A stretch of 64,000 nt of DNA, taken from contig NZ_FQYN01000004.1 in the NCBI RefSeq assembly GCF_900141805.1, positions 62,001 to 126,000 on the forward strand. The letters are read 5' to 3'. A model generated the notes under the pieces. It saw only the letters and a program-made list of their open reading frames with translations. It searched no databases and had not been told where the DNA came from. The translations under genes were made by a program, and so were the position numbers. Below, in pieces: positions 20,201 through 28,743 of the stretch (the first letter of the stretch is position 1; each line of letters starts with the position of its first letter). Source of the stretch: Hymenobacter daecheongensis DSM 21074 (GTDB taxonomy: Bacteria; Bacteroidota; Bacteroidia; Cytophagales; Hymenobacteraceae).

Positions 20201-20549
20201 CATGATGATTTCGCACTACATTCATCTGGTGGAGCACGAGGGCGAGAAGTTCGGGCCGGCCATGATTATCCGCGGCTCACTGGAGCGCCTGGTGCCGGTA
20301 CTGATGACGGCCCTGGTGGCTGCCCTGGCCCTGGTGCCGCTCACGCTGGCTAAGGACGCGCCGGGCAAGGAAATCCTCTACCCGGTGGCCACCGTCATCC
20401 TCGGCGGCCTGCTTTCCTCCACCTTCCTCGACATCATCGTAACGCCCGTAGCCTTCTGGCTGCTGGGCGAAAAAGCCCTGGCCCAGTACCGCCGCGGCCA
20501 CCATGAAGTCAGCCTCGATGAGCACCCGGCGGAGCCGGCTGGCCCGTAG
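17274..20549 (+). CDS. cusA: Heavy-metal RND efflux permease, CusA-like, with in-frame insertion
   Basis: A 1091-residue inner-membrane proton-driven HME-RND pump for Cu(I)/Ag(I). It has the usual two repeats of six helices. The first repeat has helix 4 GELVDDAIVDVENVFRRL with the proton-relay aspartates. The porter and docking domains surround MLKLPEVAYTARRTGRAELD. Residues 146-180 (17709-17813) are a low-complexity Lys/Ser/Pro segment that does not fit the family: CusA homologs go from MLVGL almost directly to the LRTLADY-like helix. The DNA of that segment resembles intergenic repeats elsewhere in the window. The frame is kept, so the gene is probably functional. The stop lies in a GCGCGAAAATCCGT repeat word. 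Confidence 0.94.
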   Translation: MLDKIIRFALQNRLLMLAFAAALLVAGAYTARQLPVDVLPDLDRPRVTVFLEAAGMAPEEVEALVTLPVETALNGATGVSAVRSNSAIGLGMVFVEFDYGTDIFTARQIVAEKLQTVGEQLPAGITPVLGPISSVMGQIMLVGLSIENEELKIKNDSLSPPKSSGSPSPMERGPAPEGSREVTTAAGLRTLANYTVRQRLLSIPGVAQVIPIGGENLQYQVLLDMPRLNAVGLTITQVEDALRRSNLNTTGNFFDRNGSEVLIRNLGRLRSVEDIENIIVGYREASPVTVKQVATVAFGARFKRGDGSVNGRPAVILSIEKQPGAATVGLTEAVEKALAELKPALPPDVQVNTRLFKQSDFIESSITNVEEALRDGAILVVIVLFAFLLNVRTTFISLVAIPLSLLVTALVFRFAGISINTMTLGGLAIAIGELVDDAIVDVENVFRRLRENQQLARPRPALQVIYAASSEVRNSIVYATIIVVLVFLPLFALEGMEGRIFAPLGIAYITSIVASLFVSLTITPVLCYYLLPGMKQIRQAGQDGGLVRWLKRQDTRLLHWGLARPRLVLGTAAALFGLAVALVPFFGTEFLPPFNEGSLTVNFSAPAGTSLAESNKLGTLGEQQMLKLPEVAYTARRTGRAELDEHAESVNNSEIEVAFKTEDELEKQGLKMRSRDEILTDLRQKLSLITGVNVNIGQPISHRLDHLLSGVRAQVAIKVFGNDLLALRRYAGEIRAAAAGVPGVVDLQVEKQVQIPQLLVRPRDAALQAYGLDRGRVVATLQTLFQGEVVSQMLDGQQRFDLLVKLPENQRNDIATIAQTRIETPAGALIPVSQVADVRYEPGPNTINHENSQRRIILSLNVAGRDLGSTVREIQAKVGQQVKLPAGYYLTYGGQFESQQAASRKILWLSLFSLTGIFLVLFSHFRSGWLVAQIMLNIPLALIGSVVAVLLTGGTFSIASLVGFITLTGIASRNGIMMISHYIHLVEHEGEKFGPAMIIRGSLERLVPVLMTALVAALALVPLTLAKDAPGKEILYPVATVILGGLLSSTFLDIIVTPVAFWLLGEKALAQYRRGHHEVSLDEHPAEPAGP
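17709..17813. repeat. Repeat-like insertion inside cusA
   Basis: Positions 17709-17745 are AT-rich (GAAGAGTTAAAAATTAAAAA), unlike the gene around them. Positions 17764-17813 contain CAGGCTCCCCCTCTCC, a short spacer and GGAGAGGGGACCGG. This closely resembles the words GGCTCCCCTCTCC...GGAGAGGGGCCGGGGGTGAG at 62559-62597, and their complements at 50389-50423 and 62398-62433. The total is a multiple of three and has no stop in the cusA frame. Confidence 0.8.
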
Positions 20550-20583
20550 CGCGAAAATCCGTTTCGCGACGAGCGAAGCGAGT
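20547..20583. repeat. GCGCGAAAATCCGT...GACGAGCGAAGCG word, copy 1
   Basis: The 34-base word TAGCGCGAAAATCCGTTTCG... recurs with one or two changes at 63966-64000. Here its first three bases are the cusA stop codon. The second copy runs off the window edge, so the full element is not visible. Confidence 0.7.
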
Positions 20584-20741
20584 ATCCGACCTTGCGCCAC
20601 TTGCGCTTTCTGAAGATGAGCAGGGCATAAATCATGCTGGTCGGCGGCGCAATTCTGTACTACTTCCGGCGCACGCGGCGCTACTTTTGCGCGTTGCTTT
20701 CTCAACTCCGCCCCCTTCCGGGCGGCTTCAACTCTTCGCTT

Positions 20742-20948
20742 ATGAAAACCCTGCGCTTCAAGACCAACATCAATTGCGGCGGCTGCATCAAAGCCGTAAC
20801 TCCCGCCCTGAACGGCGAAAAAGCCATCCATTCCTGGCAGGTCGATACCGCCAGCCCCGACAAGATTCTCACCATCAGCGGCGAGCTGAGCGAGGCCCAG
20901 GTGGTGGCGCTGGTTGAAGAAGCAGGCTTTCAGGCCCAGGTTGCCTGA
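20742..20948 (+). CDS. Heavy-metal-associated (HMA) domain metallochaperone
   Basis: A 68-residue single HMA domain with the metal-binding NCGGC motif (C12 and C15) after a first beta strand LRFKTNI. The usual Met before the motif is replaced by Asn, as in several Bacteroidota copies. The fold is beta-alpha-beta-beta-alpha-beta, ending VEEAGFQAQV. The start is the ATG at 20742, since the upstream in-frame codons do not precede an HMA-like sequence. It likely carries Cu(I) to CopA in the cytoplasm. It lies 193 bases after cusA and ends at a strong terminator, so it closes the island. Confidence 0.88.
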   Translation: MKTLRFKTNINCGGCIKAVTPALNGEKAIHSWQVDTASPDKILTISGELSEAQVVALVEEAGFQAQVA

Positions 20949-20975
20949 CGTACTTTTCATTCACCAAAGGTTAGA

Positions 20976-21009
20976 AAAAGGCCTTCTACAGTTTGTAGAA
21001 GGCCTTTTA
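20976..21009 (+). terminator. Intrinsic terminator after the HMA gene
   Basis: A 15-base stem AAAAGGCCTTCTACA (20976-20990) / TGTAGAAGGCCTTTT, with a short loop and TTTTAT tail. Confidence 0.92.
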
Positions 21010-21025
21010 TACTTGTAAAGCCCAA

Positions 21026-21108
21026 TGTAGAGACGCATACTTGCGTCTCGTCGTCCGCGCCGTTCAACGGGTTCGTTCAACGACGAGACGCAAGTATGCG
21101 TCTCTACA
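21026..21108. repeat. Inverted repeat with perfect 28-base arms
   Basis: Arms at 21026-21053 and 21081-21108 are exact reverse complements, starting TGTAGAGACGCATACTTGCG. It lies between the HMA terminator and the convergent minus-strand gene at 21121, and could also end that transcript. Confidence 0.95.
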
Positions 21109-21120
21109 TCGTGCCGATAA

Positions 21121-22737
21121 TTACTCAATAGCCACCCGGTGGCTGATGGTATGCTCCGGCGAGGTTAGCTGCAAAGTATAAAGGCCGGCGGGCAGGCCCA
21201 GCAGCTCAAAATTGATGGCCTGCCGGGGCGCGCTGGCGGCCAGGCGGCGCTCCAGCACGATGCGGCCGTAGCGGTTATAAAGTGTGGCCTGCACTGGCTG
21301 CCCCGTCAGGTCGTCTGGCAGGCTGAGCGTAACCCGCTCGTGGGCCGGATTCGGGTATAGCTCCAACGACGCAGCCGGCGCGGTGGAAGCCAGGGGTGCG
21401 GCGCGGCGGGCATCGGGGCCCAGGTGTGCCAAGAAGGAGCCGCCGGGCGTACCCGTGAGGCTATAAGCGCCAAACTCGCAGGTGTTCATCAGGGAGCCGG
21501 TGAGGTACACGCGCTGGCCGGGACCATAGGCCAGGCTTTGCCCCCAGCTCTGGCCAGAGCCACCGGCCGCGGCCCGCCACAGGTCCGTGCCGTTCACTTT
21601 CATGGCCGCAACCCGCGCCTGGGTCGTCATCAGCGGCGTAGTCATCACCACCAGCTGGCGGGCATCGGGCGAGAGGCGGATTTGGCTGCGGGCTTCGGCC
21701 GCGTGCAGCTGCTGGGCCCACACCACCGCGCCACCGCTGGTGTAGCGGGCCACAAACGCCTGCTGCTCGGCACTGCCGGGCAGCGCAACAGCACCCAGCG
21801 TAGCGGCACCGGTATTGTAGCCGCTCACGAAGCAGTTGCCGCTGGCATCTACGCTCAGGCTGGAGCCCGAATCGTTGCCGACGCCCCCGGCAATGCGCAC
21901 CCAGCGGGTTTCGCCCTGGCCGCGGCCGAATTTGGCCACGATGATATCGGACGGCGACGTGCTGATGGGGCTGGTGCTGGGTCCGGAATACGTTACCCCG
22001 TCAATGGTCATGGGGCCATTGGCCATGCCGGTTACGTAGCAGTCCCCGGTCGCGTCGAGGCCAATGCCGTTGCCGGCGGTGAACAGCGACGACTCGGTGG
22101 TTTTGACCCACTGGGGCGTGCCGACGGCATTATACCGCACCACAAACAGCTGGCGGCGTAGCGAAAACGGGAAGGTGAGGTGTCCGAACGTGACGGTGGT
22201 GCCGCTCAGGTTGCCGGTCACCACGCAGTTGCCGGCGGCATCGGCCGCAATAGCGCGGGCCTCGTTGGCGTAGCCGCTGCCGCCGCCCTGGCGCGACCAG
22301 CGCACCGCGCCATCGGGCCCGCACTTGAGCACCAGTATCTGGGGCCAGAAGGAAGAGTTAACCAGCGGGCTGCCGCCGGTATTATAGTCGAGCGTACCCG
22401 TGAAACTGCCCGTGACGTAGCAGTTGCCGGCGGCATCCAGGGCCAGCGCGGCACCGTAGGCCGTAGCGCCGGCACCGGCTACCTGCTTGGCCCACAGCAG
22501 CGTACCGTCGGGCCGAAATTTGGCAATGCACAAATCGGTGCTGCCCCGGCTGGTGAGCGAAGTGCCGCCCATCCCAACGGTGCCGCTGAAGCTGCCGGTG
22601 GCGTACACGTTGCCCGTTGCGTCGGTGGCTAACCCATTGAAGGTAAACGCCGTCTGCTGAGCCCCCTGCCACGCGGATTGTGCCAGGCTGCTGGTAGCAA
22701 TAAAAGTCAAGATGAGCAAAGAAAAGAATGCTTTCAT
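21121..22737 (-). CDS. Secreted beta-propeller repeat protein with T9SS type A sorting domain
   Basis: A 538-residue exported protein. The signal peptide is MKAFFSLLILTFIATSSLAQ. Six or more propeller-like repeats follow, built on DATGNCYVTGSFSGT-type units (SBBP-like). From about residue 460 a type IX secretion C-terminal domain begins (LELYPNPAHERVTLSL...GLYTLQL). The start is the ATG at 22737, because the frame continues upstream to 22839 without a signal. The protein should be secreted and attached to the cell surface by the T9SS. Ligand unknown. The 22738-23221 gap is AT-rich at 22920-23005 and probably carries its promoter. No gene is seen there. Confidence 0.88.
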   Translation of the reverse strand: MKAFFSLLILTFIATSSLAQSAWQGAQQTAFTFNGLATDATGNVYATGSFSGTVGMGGTSLTSRGSTDLCIAKFRPDGTLLWAKQVAGAGATAYGAALALDAAGNCYVTGSFTGTLDYNTGGSPLVNSSFWPQILVLKCGPDGAVRWSRQGGGSGYANEARAIAADAAGNCVVTGNLSGTTVTFGHLTFPFSLRRQLFVVRYNAVGTPQWVKTTESSLFTAGNGIGLDATGDCYVTGMANGPMTIDGVTYSGPSTSPISTSPSDIIVAKFGRGQGETRWVRIAGGVGNDSGSSLSVDASGNCFVSGYNTGAATLGAVALPGSAEQQAFVARYTSGGAVVWAQQLHAAEARSQIRLSPDARQLVVMTTPLMTTQARVAAMKVNGTDLWRAAAGGSGQSWGQSLAYGPGQRVYLTGSLMNTCEFGAYSLTGTPGGSFLAHLGPDARRAAPLASTAPAASLELYPNPAHERVTLSLPDDLTGQPVQATLYNRYGRIVLERRLAASAPRQAINFELLGLPAGLYTLQLTSPEHTISHRVAIE

Positions 22738-23221
22738 AAAAGTTGGAGGAAAGGAAGATGAATGGATTGGAAAGAAAATGTGCACTACCACGCTCGCAAT
22801 GGCGCTAAACACGTACCCACGACACAAACACACGCTCACAACACAGTGCTGCCGGGGCCACAGCCTCCCCGGGAGCCGACCATCTTTGCCTTACAACCGG
22901 CCAACGGATGATGAACAGGATCCTACCATCCGAATATATAGGTATAATTTGAAAATGCATACAATAAAAATGATACATTATCCGAAATACATTATATCGA
23001 TTTAGGACATTCCCACGCCAGCCCGGCAGTAGCCTACCGCTCCTTTCAGCCAGTACCAACCCTAACCCAACGGCGTAGAAACCGCCGGAGCGGCGCAGCG
23101 CAACAGGCTACCCGCCAGCACGAAAAGGCCGTGGATGGCTGCGGCGGCGGGGCGGCGCGACTCAGGAATCGAAAAAAATAACAGCCAGGGCTGCGCAAGT
23201 GGGTGCAGTTGCAGCCGGACT

Positions 23222-25888
23222 TTATAACAGTCTCAGCATCAGCTTACATCCTTCATCGAGCAGCAGAATGGAAAAAGCCACGGCCAGCGCCAGGGCCCAG
23301 TCCTGGGCTGTGAGGGCGGTGGTGTGGAAGATGAGCTGGGCCGCGGGCCACTGCACCACCAGCACCTGCAAGCCGGCCACAGCCGCCAGCGCCAGCCACA
23401 GCCGGCCATTACTGAAAAACAGCCTGTTGAAGGTGGAGCCGTGCTCGGCGCGGGCATTGAACACGTTGAAAAACTGGAACAGCACGAAGGTGGTAAAGGC
23501 CAGCGTGAGGGCGTACACCTCGCCGTACGGCTGAGCGTAGTGAAACACGCCCAGCGTGCCAGCAGCCATGATCAGCCCATACAGCAGCAGCCGCCAGAAG
23601 CGGCTCAGGGACAGAATGCGGGCCCCGGCGCGGCGCGGCGGCTCCTGCATGATGCCCGGCCGCGCCGCTTCCAGACCCAGCGTCATGGCCGGCGGGCCAT
23701 CCATAATAATGTTGATCCAGAGCAGCTGAATGGCCGTGAACGGCGTGGGCAACCCCAGCAGCTGCGCCCCCAGCACCGTGAGAATGGCCCCGATGTTGGT
23801 GGAAAGCTGAAAGCGCACGAACTTGACGATGTTGTCGTAGATGGTGCGGCCCTCCCGCACGGCCCCCACGATAGTGGCGAAGTTGTCGTCGGTGAGCACC
23901 ATGGTGGCGGCCTCGCGGGTCACTTCGGTGCCGGTGATGCCCATTGCTACCCCGATATCGGCGTTTTTCAGCGCCGGCGCGTCGTTCACACCGTCGCCGG
24001 TCATGGCCACGATGTGGCCGCGGGCCTTGAGGGCCTGCACGATCTTTACCTTGTGCTCGGGCGCGACGCGGGCAAAAACGCCCGTTTGCTCGATGCGCCC
24101 GGCCAGCTCCTCTACGCCGAGGCGGTCCAGGTCGGCTCCGGTGAGCATGGCCCCGGTCAGGCCCAGCTCGCGGGCAATGGCGGTGGCGGTGGCGCTATGG
24201 TCGCCGGTAATCATCTTGACCTGAACGCCGGCCTCGCGGCACTGCCGGATGGCCTCCCGGGCCTCGGGCCGGGGCGGGTCGATGAGGCCGACCAGCCCGA
24301 CCAGGCACAGGCTATCGGCCCAGGGCATAAGCGGGGCGGCGGGGTCGAATTCGGCGGCCGGAATGGTGCGCCGGGCCACGGCCAGCACGCGCAGCGCCTG
24401 CCCGGCAAACGCCGTGTTGGCGGCCTCGAAACCGGCGCGGGCCGCTTCATCCAGCACTACCTCGCCCGTAGCGCCCAGCACGCTGCCGGCTCGGGCCAGC
24501 AGCACATCGGGAGCCCCTTTCACCAGCATGTGCACCTGCCCGCCAGCGGGGTGAAAGGTGGCCATAAACTTGTGGGCCGAGTCGAAGGGAATTTCGGCTC
24601 GGCGCGGGTGCTGCGCGGTGGCGGCATCCTGGGCTATGCCGCCCTTGGCCGCCAGCGCCAGCAAAGCGCCCTCGGTGGGGTCGCCCAGCAGCTGGCCTTC
24701 GTGAATGCGGGAGTCGGCACAAAGGGCGGCGGGCAACAGCAGGGGCTGAAAATCAGGCAGCGCGGCGTTGTTTTCGGCATGGATAGCTCCCTGGCCGGAG
24801 TAGCCTTCGCCGCTCACGGCAAAGTGCCGGCCCTGGTAAAACAGCCGGCAGGCCGTCATCTGGTTCAGGGTAAGCGTGCCGGTTTTGTCGGAGCAGATGA
24901 CCGTAGTGGAGCCCAGCGTCTCGACTGCCGAGAGCTTCTTCACAATGGCTCGGTTCTTCATAATGCGCTTCATGCCGATGGCCAGAATTACCGTCACCAC
25001 CGCTGGCAGCCCCTCCGGGATGGCGGCCACGGCCAGGGCAATGGAGGTCATAACGGTTTGGAGCAGCGGCGCGCCGCGCAATATGCCCAGCCCGAAAATC
25101 AGGGCCACTACCACGCCCGCAATGAGGGCCAGGCGCTTGCCCAGCCCGTCGAGCTGCGCCTGCAGGGGCGTGGGGTGCTCGGGGGCCGCGGCCAGCAGCC
25201 CACTGATGCGGCCCATCTCGGTGGTCATGCCCGTGGCCGTGACCACCAGCTCCAGGCGGCCCCGCGTCACCACCGTGTTCATGAAGGCCATGTTTACGCG
25301 CTCGGCCAGCGCGGGCGTGCCGGGCGGCAGCGTCCCGACCTGCTTGCCCACCGCCTGCGACTCGCCGGTGAGGGCCGCCTCAGCCACTTCCGCGTTGTGC
25401 GCTACCAGCACGCGCCCATCGGCCGGCACCCGGTCGCCGGCTTCCAGCAGCACCACATCGCCCGGCACCAGCTGCTCGGCCGCTATTTCCTGGGGCCGGC
25501 CCTCACGCCGTACGCGGGCGTGCTGGGCCAGCATTTTGCTGAGGGCGGCCAGCGTGGCCTCGGCGCGGTGCTCCTGGTAGAAGCCCAGCGTAGCATTGAA
25601 CACAACCACCACCAGAATTACCACCACGTCTTTCACGTCGCCGACGGCGGCGGCCAGGACCGTGGTGGCCAGCAGCACCAGCACCAGCACATTTTTGAAC
25701 TGATCCAGAAACTTCCGCCACACCGGGCGCGGCGGCCGGGCGGTCAGTTGGTTGGGGCCGTATTCGCGCAGTCGGCGCGCCGCCTCGGCCGGGCTCAGGC
25801 CCTGCTCGGCAGTGGTGGCCAGCCGCTGCAGGCATTCCTGGGGGCTAAGGCTGTACCAGGCGGGGTCTTGAGGCGCGTGCTTCGTCAT
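23222..25888 (-). CDS. Cation-transporting P-type ATPase (P2, Ca2+-ATPase-like)
   Basis: An 888-residue P2-type ATPase. The N-terminal cation_ATPase_N region (about 10-75) is followed by the TGES actuator loop, PEGLPAVVTVILAIGMKRI (helix 4, the PEGLP site of Ca2+ pumps), DKTGTLTLNQM, and GDGVNDAPALKNADIGVAMG. Helix 6 has NIIMDGPPAMTLGLE, the ND/D-type second ion site. These features favour Ca2+ (or Mn2+) export over Na+/K+. The start is the ATG at 25888. The 57 in-frame codons upstream are rejected since they lack family similarity. It stands alone between unrelated genes. Confidence 0.93.
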   Translation of the reverse strand: MTKHAPQDPAWYSLSPQECLQRLATTAEQGLSPAEAARRLREYGPNQLTARPPRPVWRKFLDQFKNVLVLVLLATTVLAAAVGDVKDVVVILVVVVFNATLGFYQEHRAEATLAALSKMLAQHARVRREGRPQEIAAEQLVPGDVVLLEAGDRVPADGRVLVAHNAEVAEAALTGESQAVGKQVGTLPPGTPALAERVNMAFMNTVVTRGRLELVVTATGMTTEMGRISGLLAAAPEHPTPLQAQLDGLGKRLALIAGVVVALIFGLGILRGAPLLQTVMTSIALAVAAIPEGLPAVVTVILAIGMKRIMKNRAIVKKLSAVETLGSTTVICSDKTGTLTLNQMTACRLFYQGRHFAVSGEGYSGQGAIHAENNAALPDFQPLLLPAALCADSRIHEGQLLGDPTEGALLALAAKGGIAQDAATAQHPRRAEIPFDSAHKFMATFHPAGGQVHMLVKGAPDVLLARAGSVLGATGEVVLDEAARAGFEAANTAFAGQALRVLAVARRTIPAAEFDPAAPLMPWADSLCLVGLVGLIDPPRPEAREAIRQCREAGVQVKMITGDHSATATAIARELGLTGAMLTGADLDRLGVEELAGRIEQTGVFARVAPEHKVKIVQALKARGHIVAMTGDGVNDAPALKNADIGVAMGITGTEVTREAATMVLTDDNFATIVGAVREGRTIYDNIVKFVRFQLSTNIGAILTVLGAQLLGLPTPFTAIQLLWINIIMDGPPAMTLGLEAARPGIMQEPPRRAGARILSLSRFWRLLLYGLIMAAGTLGVFHYAQPYGEVYALTLAFTTFVLFQFFNVFNARAEHGSTFNRLFFSNGRLWLALAAVAGLQVLVVQWPAAQLIFHTTALTAQDWALALAVAFSILLLDEGCKLMLRLL

Positions 25889-26097
25889 GGCTGGGGCTTC
25901 CGCATTCGTGAGCAGACCACCGATGCCACCCGAAGCCGGCAGGCCTGCCGGCACCACTTCACCCTCCGGGCCCCGAAAAGCCGATCCGGAGGGCCGGCCG
26001 CACGATCTGCACATCCCGCCGCTCGGGATATCATAGTCAATATACGATATCCTGACCAAGGCTCCCAGCCCATTTGGCCAGCGGCGGCGGGCCCGCG

Positions 26098-27360
26098 CTA
26101 CCGCCGCCGCTGGGCAGGCTTTTTCTCCGCAGGCTTCACCATAGTGCCAAAAGCGCCTTTTTTCTCGAAGGACTGAATCACCTCGTCTTCCACCGGCGTG
26201 CGCTTCACCACGGGGTTATTGGCCCAGAATTCGGGGTCGTACTTCACGCTTTTAATGGCCTCCAAGTCCCGGTCGCGCACGCTCACGCGGGCGTAGGGCA
26301 GGTTGGTAGGCGTGGTGCTGGTGTCGTAGAAGAACGTGAACGACGACACGCTGAGCGGGGCCACGGGCTTGCCCGGCGTGAGCAGCTCCGCGTTCAGGCT
26401 CACCTTCACGTATTCGAGCGGCGCCACCGGGGCCTCGGTGCTCTGAAACGCCATTTCGATGGCCAGCTTCGTGTTGCGGAATTTTTGGTTCACGTTGTTG
26501 GTGGAGGCCGTGAAGTTGGGCGTGCTCATGTGGTAGCGCACCACACGGTACGAGTCGATGTCAATCCAGATGGTGCCCTCGGCGCGGTACTTGGTCAGCT
26601 CGGGGCGGGTTTCGAAGGCAATTTCGGCAATGCCGCCCTTGGTCGAGTCGGCCCCGGAAAGCACGCCTTTCAGCTCCAGCAGGTAGTTTTTCACCACGCT
26701 CGGGCTCAGCAGCGCCAACGATTTGGTGGTGTCGCCATTGGCATCATACAGACCGTAGGATTTGGTGTAGAGGGAGAAGTTGGCGAAGCTGGTCAGGCTG
26801 GTTTTGGCGGCGTAGCGGCCCTGCGCCATGGTGGTGCCCTCGATGCGGGCATTGCTGGATTTCACGTTCCAGACCACTTCCTGCAGCTCCGTGGGCTCGT
26901 TGGCAATGCGCGTAATCTGGCGGTAAAAAGCCTTGCCGTAGTATTTATGGCCGTAGTTGCGCTCCATTTGCCGGTAAGCCTGCCCCACCAGCTGAAACGG
27001 GTAGCTGCCCACTTTCACCTCGGGCAGGGCCACCACGGCGGCGGCCAGCGGAATGCGCAGCAGCTCGGCGTTGCTGGTCACGCGCAGCGTGTCGCGCAGG
27101 TGCCCCAGCTCCGACAAAATCAGCGTGACGGGCAGCTTAGGCACGCTCAGCGTGAACTCGCCCTCCACGTTGGTAGTGGTGCCGATGGTGGTTTTGTTTA
27201 CCGAAACGCTGGCAAACGGCAGCACTTCCTTCGTGTCTTTGTCGATGACGGTGCCGCGCAGCTGCACCTGAGCCCGGGCCGAAAGCGTGAGCAGCGCCAG
27301 CAGCAGCAGCAGGCCGGCCGGGCGGCGGAAGCGGGCGGAAAAGAAGGTCGGAAAAGCCAA
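26098..27360 (-). CDS. Exported carboxypeptidase-regulatory-like domain protein
   Basis: About 420 residues. After a signal peptide (LLLLLALLTLSARAQ) a carboxypeptidase-D-like beta sandwich begins (VQLRGTVIDKDTKEVLPFAS, about 70 residues), followed by a long outer-membrane-associated region of unknown role, ending in a basic QRRR tail. The start is uncertain. The open frame runs to 27492, where the ATG is in a repeat arm and upstream of the -7 element at 27435-27442. TTG at 27360 is the best remaining candidate in frame before the signal peptide. The family is common in Bacteroidota next to TonB systems. Confidence 0.82.
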   Translation of the reverse strand: MAFPTFFSARFRRPAGLLLLLALLTLSARAQVQLRGTVIDKDTKEVLPFASVSVNKTTIGTTTNVEGEFTLSVPKLPVTLILSELGHLRDTLRVTSNAELLRIPLAAAVVALPEVKVGSYPFQLVGQAYRQMERNYGHKYYGKAFYRQITRIANEPTELQEVVWNVKSSNARIEGTTMAQGRYAAKTSLTSFANFSLYTKSYGLYDANGDTTKSLALLSPSVVKNYLLELKGVLSGADSTKGGIAEIAFETRPELTKYRAEGTIWIDIDSYRVVRYHMSTPNFTASTNNVNQKFRNTKLAIEMAFQSTEAPVAPLEYVKVSLNAELLTPGKPVAPLSVSSFTFFYDTSTTPTNLPYARVSVRDRDLEAIKSVKYDPEFWANNPVVKRTPVEDEVIQSFEKKGAFGTMVKPAEKKPAQRRR

Positions 27361-27434
27361 AGCAGTAGAACGTGAAGTGAGCGGTCGAGCAAAGCCGGAT
27401 AACGGCGCGAAGCCGCCGGAGGATATACGCGCCG

Positions 27435-27442
27435 CAAAAATA
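27435..27442 (-). promoter_or_regulatory. Candidate -7 element for the 26098-27360 gene
   Basis: On the minus strand this reads TATTTTTG, a match to TAnnTTTG. It argues that translation starts downstream of about 27428, favouring the TTG start at 27360 over the ATG at 27492. Confidence 0.5.
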
Positions 27443-27486
27443 GCCAAATTGGAAGTGCGGCGGGGTAGCTGTCCTCTTACGCCATC

Positions 27487-27587
27487 TGTCATCCTGAGCT
27501 TGCGAAGGACCTTATTACGGCCGAACGACTATCGTACCAACGACTCGTTCTCATCCCATAAGGTCCTTCGCTTTGCTCAGGATGACA
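27487..27587. repeat. Inverted repeat, GTCATCCTGAGC family, copy 2
   Basis: Arms run from TGTCATCCTGAGC at 27487 to GCTCAGGATGACA ending at 27587, with GAAGGACCTTA / TAAGGTCCTTC continuing inward. The 101-base unit lies between divergent genes. The inner part (ACGACT...ACGACTCGTTCTCATCCCA) resembles that of copy 3. Confidence 0.92.
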
Positions 27588-27670
27588 GACGGCTTAAAGT
27601 GACAGACGGCTCGGTGCGCCAGACACATTTAATGCCAGCCTGCCCGCGCCCATCCGCTACCTTCACCCCC

Positions 27671-28693
27671 ATGAACAAGTATCTGCTTTGCGCGCTGGCC
27701 CTAGGGCTGCAGCAGTGTCACCCGGCCACCGTGATTCACGAGGCATCCGACCGGGAGCTGACCATTGCCTTCGGCTCCTGCAACCGTCAGGATATGGCCC
27801 AGCCGCTCTGGGACGACATTGCGGCCCAACGGCCCGATGTCTGGATCTGGCTCGGCGACAATATCTACGGCGACACGAACGATATGACGGTGCTGCGCCA
27901 GAAGTACGACGACCAGCTCAACCAGCCCGACTACCGCCAGTTCCGCCAGCAGGTGCCCGCCATCATCGGCACCTGGGACGACCACGACTACGGCCGCAAC
28001 GACGGCAACAAATCCTACCCCTTCAAGCGTCAGAGCCAGCAGGCGGCCCTCGACTTTCTGCAGGAGCCCGCCGACAGCCCGCGCCGCCGCCAGGAGGGCA
28101 TCTACGCCGCCTACGACTATGCCGTGAACACCAAAACAGTGAAGGTGCTGCTGCTCGACGACCGGTATTTTCAGGATTCGCTCTACCGCGACGCGCAGAA
28201 AGTGTATCAGCCTAACCTGAGTGGCGACCTGCTCGGCGAGGCCCAGTGGCAGTGGCTGGAGCAGCAGCTGCGCACCAGCCGCGCCGATGCCCACATCATT
28301 GCCTCGGGCATTCAGTTTTTGCCCCAGCAGCACGCCTACGAGAAGTGGAGCAACTTTCCGGCCGCCCGCCGGCGCCTGCTCCGGCTGCTGGCCGCCACCC
28401 ACGCCAAAGGTGTGCTGCTCATCAGCGGCGACCGGCACATCGGCGAGATTTCCCGGGCCAGCGTGCCGGGCGTGCCGTATCCGGTCTACGAGGTCACGTC
28501 GAGCGGCCTCACGCACCCGTCCTCCCAAAATAGCGGCGAGCCCAACGACCTGCGCGTGGGGCCGCTCGTGAATGAGAAGCACTACGGCCTGTTCCGCTTC
28601 CGCGAGCAGCGGGGCCGGCTGCTGGTCACGGCCCAGCTCAAGGGCGAATACGACCAGGTATTTTATTCACAGGAAATTGCGGTAAAGAAGTGA
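27671..28693 (+). CDS. Alkaline phosphatase D family metallophosphoesterase
   Basis: A 340-residue exported PhoD-like phosphatase. The metal-ligand blocks are in order: FGSCNRQD near residue 35, DVWIWLGDNIYGD near 56-68, IIGTWDDHDYGRND near 97-110 and LISGDRHIGEI near 250-260. The N-terminal segment MNKYLLCALALGLQQC looks like a lipoprotein signal with a weak lipobox. The start is the ATG at 27671, as upstream codons are intergenic. It is slightly short for the family and lacks the N-terminal PhoD_N domain. It probably hydrolyses phosphate mono- or diesters outside the cytoplasm. Confidence 0.9.
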   Translation: MNKYLLCALALGLQQCHPATVIHEASDRELTIAFGSCNRQDMAQPLWDDIAAQRPDVWIWLGDNIYGDTNDMTVLRQKYDDQLNQPDYRQFRQQVPAIIGTWDDHDYGRNDGNKSYPFKRQSQQAALDFLQEPADSPRRRQEGIYAAYDYAVNTKTVKVLLLDDRYFQDSLYRDAQKVYQPNLSGDLLGEAQWQWLEQQLRTSRADAHIIASGIQFLPQQHAYEKWSNFPAARRRLLRLLAATHAKGVLLISGDRHIGEISRASVPGVPYPVYEVTSSGLTHPSSQNSGEPNDLRVGPLVNEKHYGLFRFREQRGRLLVTAQLKGEYDQVFYSQEIAVKK

Positions 28694-28731
28694 ACGAGGC
28701 GCGGGCGGGCCGATTCACCCTCGCCGCCGAG

Positions 28732-28739
28732 TATCTTTG
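28732..28739 (+). promoter_or_regulatory. -7 element immediately before the MOSC gene
   Basis: TATCTTTG matches the Bacteroidota -7 consensus and ends four bases before the ATG at 28744. Transcription would start at or next to the start codon, implying a leaderless mRNA. Confidence 0.5.
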
Positions 28740-28743
28740 CCAC

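Noticed and set aside
17274..20549. cusA as a pseudogene because of the foreign-looking insert
   Set aside because: Frame is kept on both sides, and all helices and proton-relay residues are intact.
22712..23005. Open frame of 97 codons in the AT-rich gap before the T9SS gene
   Set aside because: It covers the likely promoter of the divergent gene, has mixed composition and no recognisable fold.
23324..26176. A 950-residue open frame on the plus strand opposite the P-type ATPase
   Set aside because: It is a GC-driven antisense shadow: the minus strand encodes all P2-ATPase motifs, while this frame is His/Gly/Arg-rich without domains or a start signal.
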